NCBI GenBank assembly: GCA_043778315.1
Contig: JAYWGJ010000296.1
Span: 1 to 5,274 of the forward strand
Reading direction: 5' to 3'
DNA length: 5,274 nucleotides
DNA from: JBEEMU01 sp043778315
Lineage (GTDB): Bacteria; Bacteroidota; Bacteroidia; Chitinophagales; Saprospiraceae
Positions 1 through 5,274 of this stretch are shown in pieces. The stretch's first letter is position 1, and each line of letters starts with the position of its first letter. A program made the translations under genes and the position numbers. The notes beneath the pieces were generated by a model that made no database searches, was not told the origin of the DNA, and saw nothing but the letters and a program-made list of their open reading frames with translations.

Positions 1-1296
1 GTTCGGGCGTTCATCGCACCTGCTTTGGCGCGCACGCAGACGAAGTTGAGTTTGGAAACCTTAGCCGCTTTATTGCAAAAAGAAACGAATTGGCAGGTGA
101 AAACGACGACGCTCCGCAGCCTCAATAATTTTGGTACAAAACTCGCGCAAACGCAGTGGCAAACCGCCCTCGACGACGCAAATGTGAACGTGGCGGCAAC
201 CGCCGCCGAGCAGTTGCAGAAGTACGGCGACCCGAAAGCCTTGTATTTTTATAAGCAAAAAGCGAACGCGGAGAAGCGTTGGCAGGTGGCTACGCCGCTT
301 TACGCGGCTGCGTTGGCGATAACGAGCATCAAAAATAGACCCGCGCTCGATTCGCTCAGTGCGCAACTCAAAACCCGCTACGAAGCCAGCAAAAACGACT
401 ACGAACGTGCCGCTTTGATGCAAGCGATGACGGGTTTTGGCGTAAATTACACGTTTATACAGCAAGAATTGCAAGCCGATAATTCGCCGTCTATCATCAG
501 AGTAGCGGCTTTGGAGGCGATTGCGAAAATACGCGCTGCCAAAACGTACCGCCTCACTTTCGGTAAAAACCTCAAACAAACGACGCGCACTATCGACTCG
601 GTGCTGACGGTAGCCGCTACTTCGGGCGACGTAGGTTTGGTGGCGACGGCTGCCGACGCGCTCCGCGACTCGACCGCCGATTTCAGACAATTTATCCCCG
701 TCGCTACGCTGCAAGAAGGCTTGAAAAAGCTCAAAATGCCGCGCGATTTTGAAGGCATCGTTGCCTTACAAAAAACAATCAATTACTTTTCGGGTAAGCG
801 GTTGGACGACGGTATCACCAAAATTGAGTATCAACACGCGATAGATTATACCGCTTTGGCGGAAATGAAAGGCTCGCAAGCACGGATTTCGACCACAAAA
901 GGCGAAATTGTGGTACAATTATTTATGAGTCTCGCGCCTGGCTCGGTCGGTAATTTTGCGAAACTCGCAGGTGCAGATTTTTTCAACGGCAAGTTTTTTC
1001 ATCGCGTTGTGCCAGTTTTTGTGGCGCAGGGCGGCTGTCCGCGTGGCGACGGCTACGGCGCACAAGACTTCACTATTCGCACCGAAATTCCGTACAAATA
1101 CCATTACGACGAAGCGGGCTACCTCGGTATGGCTTCGGCGGGCAAGGACAGCGAAGGGACGCAGTGGTTTATCACGCAGAACGCCGCACCGCACTTAGAC
1201 GGGCGATACACGATTTTCGGTAAGGTGATACGCGGCTTGGACGTAGTCCAAAAACTCGAACTCGGCGACAAAATGATAGCCGTGAAAATTTTGTAA
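1..1296 (+). CDS. HEAT-like repeat / cyclophilin-type peptidyl-prolyl isomerase, C-terminal part (5' end outside window)
   Basis: The frame is open from base 1, so the TTG at 25 is probably internal and the true start lies upstream; 431 codons are visible. The first ~280 residues are Ala/Leu-rich amphipathic helices resembling HEAT-like repeats. Residues ~294-431 (from about base 880) are a short cyclophilin domain: TTKGEIVVQLF strand, FFHRVVPVFVAQGG core with the presumed catalytic Arg at 1003-1005, SEGTQWFITQ, and PHLDGRYTIFGKV. Cyclophilins catalyse cis-trans isomerisation of Xaa-Pro bonds; fused to helical repeats they probably act as folding factors, often exported in Bacteroidota, but the N-terminus that would show a signal peptide is missing. 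The usual QGGD is QGGC here, and the cyclosporin-site Trp position is His (PHLDG). The gene is more GC-rich than the central genes and ends just before a terminator. Family call is firm; substrate and location are unknown. Confidence 0.92.
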   Translation, partial: VRAFIAPALARTQTKLSLETLAALLQKETNWQVKTTTLRSLNNFGTKLAQTQWQTALDDANVNVAATAAEQLQKYGDPKALYFYKQKANAEKRWQVATPLYAAALAITSIKNRPALDSLSAQLKTRYEASKNDYERAALMQAMTGFGVNYTFIQQELQADNSPSIIRVAALEAIAKIRAAKTYRLTFGKNLKQTTRTIDSVLTVAATSGDVGLVATAADALRDSTADFRQFIPVATLQEGLKKLKMPRDFEGIVALQKTINYFSGKRLDDGITKIEYQHAIDYTALAEMKGSQARISTTKGEIVVQLFMSLAPGSVGNFAKLAGADFFNGKFFHRVVPVFVAQGGCPRGDGYGAQDFTIRTEIPYKYHYDEAGYLGMASAGKDSEGTQWFITQNAAPHLDGRYTIFGKVIRGLDVVQKLELGDKMIAVKIL

Positions 1297-1319
1297 ATAC
1301 TTGATTATCAATATAAAGA

Positions 1320-1373
1320 GTCGCTCCGCACCAACCAGAAAATTTTTCTTGGAGGTGCGGAGCGGCTTTTTTT
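1320..1373 (+). terminator. Intrinsic terminator after the cyclophilin gene
   Basis: The arms 1320-1332 (gtcgctccgcacc) and 1354-1366 (ggtgcggagcggc) form a 13-bp GC-rich stem with one G-U pair. Seven T residues (1367-1373) follow directly. The 21-nt loop contains a weaker inner pairing (cca / tgg plus an A/T run). It starts 24 nt after the cyclophilin stop codon. The same hairpin lies 17 nt beyond the stop of the convergent AlbA_2 gene and may also stop that transcript, but the T run on that side is short (ctctttata), so bidirectional action is uncertain. Confidence 0.9.
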
Positions 1374-1389
1374 GTGTGTGATAAATGCC

Positions 1390-2670
1390 TTACTTTCGTA
1401 TCAATTCATGTCTTGGGTGCGCGGGCAAAATACAAGTTACACTCTCCGTTTCTAGCTCAAAAATGGGCATCGGGCAACCTTCTTCTTGCATCGTCCTGAA
1501 AATAGTCGGTATTCCCTGCCCTTCCGATTGTGCCAATTGCAGCTTATTAAACAAATAAGCAAAACTTTGATTTCGCCATTTTGGGCTTGCTTTTCCATGC
1601 AAAAACTTTTCTTTATCCACGCCCCAATGTAAACTCCCAGGAGACATAATCTCTATTCTATCCGCAAAAATTGTAATTCTTATGGGCTGCGGCAATTCGT
1701 AATCTCTATGCACAATGGCGTTAATTAATGCCTCTTGCAATGCCCGAATCGGGTATTTTACTTGATTTGGCTTGCTATTTGTTTTGTCAAAAACGGTATA
1801 GGTCTGTGTATTTAGCAACTCAACAGCCTTTTTCGCTTGTCCTATAATAGAACCCGTCAGCGTATGTCTTTCAGCCGTCGGCTCGCTTCTATCTAATCCT
1901 TTATAGATAGAAACGATGGTGTACGCTTCCGAAAATATTGCCGTAATACTACTTTTTTTTCCAAACATCAACAGTGTGAAATTTCTAGGCTGCAATAGTC
2001 CAGTAAGGTTATTTTTGATAAAAAGTGGTGAAACAAGCTCTGCAATTTGTTCTTTATCCGAAAAATAATCTTCTAATGATTTGTCTTCACGCAATAAACC
2101 CATTTCCTGAATGCTCTCCCTAAAAAGCAATACATCTATATCCGTTTCACTCGCTTTCGCGGCAACTCTTTTATCAAAATATTCTATTTTTTGTTTTTTA
2201 ATCAATAATTGCGACAATACGCCGTTCCGTGCCTCTTTGGTTTCACGGCTAATTCTAACATAATAATTCGCGCTTTCGCCATCGCGATAAGTATGCGCGT
2301 CGGGGCTTGCTAATATGATAAAAACTAAAATACGGGTGCTTTTATCTGTTGGGTTTTCCAATTCTTGAACAAGCGGCGCAATAGACGGGCTGACATAATC
2401 TCTACAATGTTGCAACACTTTACCTTCAATTTTTTTGAGCTTTTCGGCACTCAAACCAGTATATACAACCTTCGGAAACCCATATTCATCTTTGCTTTCC
2501 TTCGCGCCGCATACCACATAGCCGCCTCCAGTATTTGCTATATCGTTCGCAAATGCTGAAATTGTTTTGACGATACTGGTTACAACAAAATCACTATCTC
2601 CGTTTTCTTTCCACTCCACGCGCTCGCTTTCGCGCAAAGAGAGTTCTTTTAAATCGATATTAAATTTCAT
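1390..2670 (-). CDS. Schlafen/AlbA_2 domain protein with C-terminal HATPase_c_4 domain (COG2865-like, often named RecG-related)
   Basis: This is a 426-residue protein starting at ATG 2668-2670. Residues ~10-150 match the Schlafen AlbA_2 domain: RESERVEWKEN (13-23) and ISAFANDIANTGGGYVVCG (37-55), the usual ES-x-x-x-E-x-K and FAN-x-x-GG signatures. The C-terminal part matches HATPase_c_4: LQEALINAIVHRDY (about 311-324, Asn 317 in the ATP-binding position), DRIEIMSPGSL (about 337-347) and SEGQGIPTIFRTM (about 382-394). Such proteins are annotated as putative transcriptional regulators or ATP-dependent helicase-like, but have no established general activity; Schlafen relatives cut or bind RNA, which is not shown here. 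Length is typical and the frame is intact. Its start overlaps the end of darG by 11 nt and no Shine-Dalgarno is visible, so it is probably translated by coupling within the darTG operon. It is AT-rich like darT and darG. The cellular role is unknown; regulator or defence accessory is inference. Confidence 0.88.
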   Translation of the reverse strand: MKFNIDLKELSLRESERVEWKENGDSDFVVTSIVKTISAFANDIANTGGGYVVCGAKESKDEYGFPKVVYTGLSAEKLKKIEGKVLQHCRDYVSPSIAPLVQELENPTDKSTRILVFIILASPDAHTYRDGESANYYVRISRETKEARNGVLSQLLIKKQKIEYFDKRVAAKASETDIDVLLFRESIQEMGLLREDKSLEDYFSDKEQIAELVSPLFIKNNLTGLLQPRNFTLLMFGKKSSITAIFSEAYTIVSIYKGLDRSEPTAERHTLTGSIIGQAKKAVELLNTQTYTVFDKTNSKPNQVKYPIRALQEALINAIVHRDYELPQPIRITIFADRIEIMSPGSLHWGVDKEKFLHGKASPKWRNQSFAYLFNKLQLAQSEGQGIPTIFRTMQEEGCPMPIFELETESVTCILPAHPRHELIRK

Positions 2671-3727
2671 GGTTGGAATTTATAGCGTGAACCGTTCCTA
2701 AATGCAACTTCAAATTTTGTAATGCTATTTGAATGAATTTTGGATTATTGAATAATGTCTTCTTTCTACTGCTCCAATTTTCTAATTCCTTGGTAATCGC
2801 TTCTTGCGAATCTGCTTTTTTATCACAAATTATAAAGTCAATAGTCGAGAGTAATTCTAAGCCAAAGGTAGAATAAAACCCTGCTAAAAATGCCTTTGTT
2901 TTTTCAACTACGTCTTTGTGGATTGCATTTTCAGGCTTATTCATAAACTCGTTCACTTCTACTTCTGCGTCGGAAATTAAGCCTAACACTTCAAATGGCT
3001 TTTTGTCTTTGGAGCTATAACCCATAATGTAGCTGCCGTTTAGGTAGTACAAAACGTGCTTAACTTTTCCCGAATACGGTCCGTAAAAATTGGGCTTAAA
3101 CGTCAGGTTGAAAGTTTCTTTTGCGCCGAAACGCTGCAAAAAATAAGCAATTTTTTCAGCCGAAAACTCCGATACCAATTCACCATTTCGCGCCAATTCG
3201 TACAAAACGGACAACAACATTGCCCTTGCAGGCGTTAGCTTTACGCGCTCTTTTTTGAGTACTTCTTGTACCGAAGCATTAGGTTCGTAAATATAAATAT
3301 CACAATCCACAGCAGCTAAATGCTGTTCTAATAGCTGTTTTACTTTGTTCCAGTCTAAGCCGCCGTTGCCCGCGCCTAACGGCGGAATCGCAATTGATGT
3401 TATTTTTTTTTCTTGTATTACTTGTATTAATTCTATTAAACCATCGGTTATATATTGGTATTCCGACGGTGAACGCCAGTTGGTTTTGGTCGGAAAATTG
3501 ATGATAATTTTTTTGCCTGCGTGCAATGTTTCCTCCTCTGTCACCAAAAGCTGCCCTACGCTTAAGTTCTTGTTTTTACAAGCCGTCGCGTATATTTTAA
3601 AATTATCAGGAAACCTATTTTTGAATTGTAAAGCGATGCCTTTGCCCATTACACCCACGGTGTTCACAGTATTTACCAACGCATCTGCCTTGCTATCCAA
3701 CAAGTTGCCTATTTTATATTGTATCAT
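2660..3727 (-). CDS. darG: DarG-type antitoxin: macro-domain DNA ADP-ribosyl glycohydrolase
   Basis: This is a 355-residue protein starting at ATG 3725-3727. Residues ~1-155 form a macro domain: IGNLLDSKADALVNTVNTVG (6-25), VMGKGIALQFKNRFP (26-40), NFPTKTNWRSPSEY (77-90) and IPPLGAGNGGLDW (114-126). Lys 81 in NFPTK aligns with the lysine reported as catalytic in Thermus aquaticus DarG (Lys 80, from memory). The domain removes ADP-ribose that DarT places on thymidine in single-stranded DNA. From ~160, a segment beginning LTPARAMLLSVLYELARNGE and containing FKPNFYGPYSGKVKHVLYYL matches the DarG C-terminal domain, which in the family binds and neutralises DarT directly. Both antitoxin functions therefore look preserved and no key residue seems missing. 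The start lies 2 nt after the end of the full-length darT frame, and the 3' end overlaps the AlbA_2 gene by 11 nt. No Shine-Dalgarno is seen before the ATG, as is common in Bacteroidota. Identification as DarG rather than a generic macro protein rests on the C-terminal domain and the darT neighbour. Confidence 0.93.
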   Translation of the reverse strand: MIQYKIGNLLDSKADALVNTVNTVGVMGKGIALQFKNRFPDNFKIYATACKNKNLSVGQLLVTEEETLHAGKKIIINFPTKTNWRSPSEYQYITDGLIELIQVIQEKKITSIAIPPLGAGNGGLDWNKVKQLLEQHLAAVDCDIYIYEPNASVQEVLKKERVKLTPARAMLLSVLYELARNGELVSEFSAEKIAYFLQRFGAKETFNLTFKPNFYGPYSGKVKHVLYYLNGSYIMGYSSKDKKPFEVLGLISDAEVEVNEFMNKPENAIHKDVVEKTKAFLAGFYSTFGLELLSTIDFIICDKKADSQEAITKELENWSSRKKTLFNNPKFIQIALQNLKLHLGTVHAINSNHEI

Positions 3728-3729
3728 AT

Positions 3730-4353
3730 TTAAAAATAAAATTCGGGTCTAACGCCTATTTTTGCTGCATCTGCACCAAGATTTATAATAAGTTTTTTGG
3801 CATTTTCATTATAAGTAACGTAATACAAAACAGCCTCGAGGGGAACATCGCCCAAGACCAAAAACTCCGCTTCTTTTCTTCGTTTTTTATCCAAATCATT
3901 TTCATCAGTCTAATATTTAGCATCGATAGCACTTTTGTCTAAAATATTATTGATGTTTTGAATATCACTAGCATTGTATTGTGTGGTAAAACTATCTACG
4001 GCGTGTCCGTCTGTAAATATAAAATCTAATTGAAGGTCTATTATTTTTTGAACACTGCTAATGCAATATACAATTTTATCGGGCAGCGTAGGCGCAACCA
4101 TATTAAATCCCTTCTGAACTACATAAAGCATCGGCGTTCTCGCGCCAAAATAAAAGGGAATGTACTCGCCTAATCGCTTGTTATTAGCCAATAAAATATT
4201 ATTTCGGGTCGTAATCAAACTCCCATCACCGATAGACACAAAATCGGGATTAGCGTTTGTTGATGTGGAATGTGTGATACCATTTTCAAGAATATGCGGA
4301 ATATTCTCAATATGTGTCATGCGGAATAGGTATATTTTATTCAAATCAAGCAT
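3730..4353 (-). pseudogene. darT: darT, DNA thymidine ADP-ribosyltransferase toxin, interrupted by an in-frame TAG
   Basis: Read through the stop, this frame encodes a 207-residue DarT, close to the usual length. DarT transfers ADP-ribose from NAD+ to thymidine in single-stranded DNA, blocking replication; DarTG systems act as toxin-antitoxin and anti-phage modules. Family features before the stop: FRMTHIENIPHILENGI (10-26), IGDGSLITTR (41-50, Arg 50 in the NAD-binding position), LGEYIPFYFGARTPMLY (61-77) and FTDGHAVDSF (113-122). Codon 148 (3910-3912) is TAG where DarT proteins have Trp after AKY. The next 59 codons encode TDENDLDKKRRKEAEFLV and a normal C-terminus ending RPEFYF, then TAA at 3730-3732. 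Glu 163 in AEFLV matches the catalytic glutamate (Glu 160 in the Thermus enzyme, from memory), so the truncated product should be inactive. One G-to-A change (TGG to TAG) explains the break; there is no second lesion or frameshift. A sequencing error or readthrough cannot be excluded. Confidence 0.9.
3910..4353 (-). CDS. Truncated DarT open frame (N-terminal 147 residues)
   Basis: This is the part of the interrupted darT that can be translated without readthrough. It keeps the N-terminal NAD-binding elements, including Arg 50 and the TDGHA histidine (His 117), but stops at AKY, 15 residues before the expected catalytic glutamate. If made, it might fold poorly; it could still bind NAD+, DNA or DarG, which is speculation. 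ATG 4351-4353 is chosen because the conserved YLFRMTHIENIP segment begins only seven residues later. The alternative ATG at Met 12 (4318-4320) would remove part of that conserved segment. Confidence 0.75.
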   Translation of the reverse strand: MLDLNKIYLFRMTHIENIPHILENGITHSTSTNANPDFVSIGDGSLITTRNNILLANNKRLGEYIPFYFGARTPMLYVVQKGFNMVAPTLPDKIVYCISSVQKIIDLQLDFIFTDGHAVDSFTTQYNASDIQNINNILDKSAIDAKY

Positions 4354-4357
4354 AGCA

Positions 4358-4365
4358 CAAAGTTA
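4358..4365 (-). promoter_or_regulatory. Candidate Bacteroidota -7 promoter box upstream of darT
   Basis: On the minus strand these bases read TAACTTTG, an exact match to the Bacteroidota -7 consensus TAnnTTTG. It lies in a very A/T-rich stretch just upstream of the darT ATG, with only four bases (TGCT) between the box and the start codon. The -33 TTTG partner is weak: the best candidates are TTTT at 4387-4390 (spacer 21) or GTTG at 4382-4385 (spacer 16). If used, transcription would start at or next to the ATG, giving a leaderless or nearly leaderless message. No other promoter is evident inside the darT-darG-AlbA_2 block. Confidence 0.42.
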
Positions 4366-4445
4366 AGTTTTTTTTGTAATACAACTAAAATTTTTCTAAA
4401 AAATAATTTTCATAGCAATATCAATATCCGCTTTTTATCAATTCT

Positions 4446-4487
4446 AAAACAAAAAACACCTTATTCCTTCCAGAATAAAGTGTTTTT
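4446..4487 (-). terminator. Intrinsic terminator after lon
   Basis: The arms 4452-4466 and 4473-4487 pair over 15 bp around a 6-nt loop. One position pairs as G-U only in the minus-strand transcript; on the plus strand it is a C-A mismatch, so the element is oriented for lon. On the minus strand the distal arm (GAATAAGGTGTTTTTT) runs into a T-rich tract, TTTTTTGTTTT. It begins 17 nt beyond the lon stop codon. It separates lon from the downstream darT promoter region, so the toxin operon is unlikely to be read from lon. Confidence 0.88.
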
Positions 4488-4504
4488 AAATTTCTATTTT
4501 TCTC

Positions 4505-5274
4505 TTACGACAGCGCAAATTTCAGCACCTCGGGCATTCTATTCACATAGTGCATCGTCAAGCCCTCGAGGTAGTGCGCGGGTATCTCCAAAATATCTTT
4601 TTGGTTGTCTTTGCACAAAATAATATCCTTTATACCAGCGCGTTTGGCAGCTAATATTTTTTCTTTGATGCCGCCTACGGGCAATACTTTGCCGCGCAAC
4701 GTAATTTCGCCCGTCATAGCGAGGTGCGGACGCACGGGGCGTTTGGTGAACGCCGACGCGATAGCCGTCATCATCGTGATACCTGCCGACGGTCCGTCCT
4801 TCGGCGTTGCGCCTTCGGGGACGTGTATGTGTATGTTTTGTTGGTCTATGGCATCTGCCGCGATGTCGAGCAGCGCGTAGTTTGCGCGCAAAAAGCTGAG
4901 TGCCGTTGTCGCCGATTCTTTCATCACATCGCCCAAGTTTCCAGTGAGCAATAAGTTGCCTTTGCCCTGCGAAATAGAGGTTTCTATGTATAAAATATCG
5001 CCGCCCACGCTCGTCCATGCCAGCCCGACGGCAACGCCAGGAGTCGGTTCTTCGTGGTAAAAATCGTCGCTATACGGCTTCGTGCCGAGTATCGTTTCTA
5101 CGGTTTCGAGGCTTAGTTGTGGCGTGTATTTCTCGGACATCGCCACTCGTTTCGCTACGCCTCTACACACGGCTGCCAATTTTCTATCCAAGTCACGCAC
5201 ACCCGCCTCGCGGGTATAGCCTTGTATAATCTGCGCGATAACGGCAGGTTTGAGCTTGATTTGAGTGGTTTTTA
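4505..5274 (-). CDS. lon: Lon ATP-dependent protease, C-terminal part (5' end outside window)
   Basis: The frame is open to the right edge of the window, so this is the last ~256 residues of a protein usually about 800 long; the GTG at 5198-5200 is an internal Val, not a start. The visible part begins in the AAA+ helical subdomain (QIIQGYTREAGVRDLDRKLA) and continues into the S16 serine-lysine protease domain: VGLAWTSVGGDILYIE, the catalytic serine in ATPKDGPSAG (Ser codon 4787-4789) and the catalytic lysine in GGIKEKILAAKRAGI (second Lys, codon 4658-4660). The Ser-Lys spacing is 43 residues, as in Escherichia coli Lon (679 and 722). Lon degrades misfolded and regulatory proteins in the cytoplasm, and antitoxins in several toxin-antitoxin systems. 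The C-terminus is complete (PEVLKFALS) and a terminator follows. Codon use is more GC-rich than in the neighbouring darTG genes. The ATPase Walker motifs lie outside the window. Confidence 0.97.
   Translation of the reverse strand, partial: KTTQIKLKPAVIAQIIQGYTREAGVRDLDRKLAAVCRGVAKRVAMSEKYTPQLSLETVETILGTKPYSDDFYHEEPTPGVAVGLAWTSVGGDILYIETSISQGKGNLLLTGNLGDVMKESATTALSFLRANYALLDIAADAIDQQNIHIHVPEGATPKDGPSAGITMMTAIASAFTKRPVRPHLAMTGEITLRGKVLPVGGIKEKILAAKRAGIKDIILCKDNQKDILEIPAHYLEGLTMHYVNRMPEVLKFALS

Noticed and set aside
70..714. A long minus-strand open frame opposite the cyclophilin-fusion gene.
   Set aside because: Its translation is Arg-rich and low-complexity with no recognisable domain, as expected for the antisense of a GC-rich gene.
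3412..3429. A tandem duplication of cttgtatta.
   Set aside because: It is only two 9-base copies, inside darG, and encodes an ordinary helix (IQVIQEK); it does not disturb the frame.
3345..3752. A 135-codon plus-strand open frame opposite darG and the darT tail.
   Set aside because: It lies entirely antisense to confidently identified darG and DarT coding sequence and its translation matches nothing recognisable.
3910..3912. Stop-codon reassignment (TAG read as an amino acid by the organism).
   Set aside because: No other in-frame TAG occurs in the genes of this window and Trp is encoded by TGG elsewhere, so a single nonsense mutation or error is simpler.
1367..4456. T/G-rich and A/C-rich runs at the two borders of the AT-rich block as possible inverted ends of a mobile element.
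   Set aside because: The match is short and low in complexity, and both runs are explained by the terminator tails; no transposase or integrase is present.
4539..5018. A 159-codon minus-strand frame inside lon in another reading frame.
   Set aside because: It overlaps the Lon protease domain, which has intact catalytic motifs; the alternative product is Arg-rich and unlike a real protein.
4505..5274. A functional lon-darTG linkage, since Lon degrades many antitoxins.
   Set aside because: The genes are separated by a terminator and differ in composition, so the adjacency looks like an insertion-site effect rather than a shared operon.

Overview
The window looks like part of a Bacteroidota chromosome. 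The evidence is a cyclophilin fused to a helical-repeat region of the kind seen in that phylum, an exact match to the Bacteroidota -7 promoter box (TAnnTTTG), and the absence of clear Shine-Dalgarno sequences before the genes. The phylum call is an inference and no genus is claimed.

Layout: two more GC-rich, housekeeping-type genes flank an AT-rich insert. On the left, on the + strand and cut by the window edge, is the C-terminal part of a HEAT-like repeat/cyclophilin peptidyl-prolyl isomerase, followed by a strong intrinsic terminator. On the right, on the - strand and also cut by the edge, is the C-terminal part of the Lon protease, likewise followed by an intrinsic terminator. The two genes converge.

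Between the two terminators, on the - strand, lies a compact three-gene operon read from right to left: darT (DNA thymidine ADP-ribosyltransferase toxin), darG (macro-domain ADP-ribosyl glycohydrolase antitoxin), and a gene for a Schlafen/AlbA_2 plus HATPase_c_4 protein. There are 2 nt between the darT and darG reading frames, and an 11-nt overlap between darG and the AlbA_2 gene.

The main observation is that darT is interrupted by one in-frame TAG where the family normally has a tryptophan (TGG). Beyond the stop the same frame stays open for 59 further codons. It encodes the rest of a normal DarT, including the RRKEAEFLV segment that carries the expected catalytic glutamate, and ends 2 nt before darG. 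The toxin is therefore split by a single substitution into a 147-residue fragment without its catalytic glutamate and an untranslated tail, while darG and the third gene look intact. This suggests recent toxin inactivation, stop-codon readthrough, or a sequencing error. The linked AlbA_2 gene raises the question of whether it belongs to this DarTG-type defence module.
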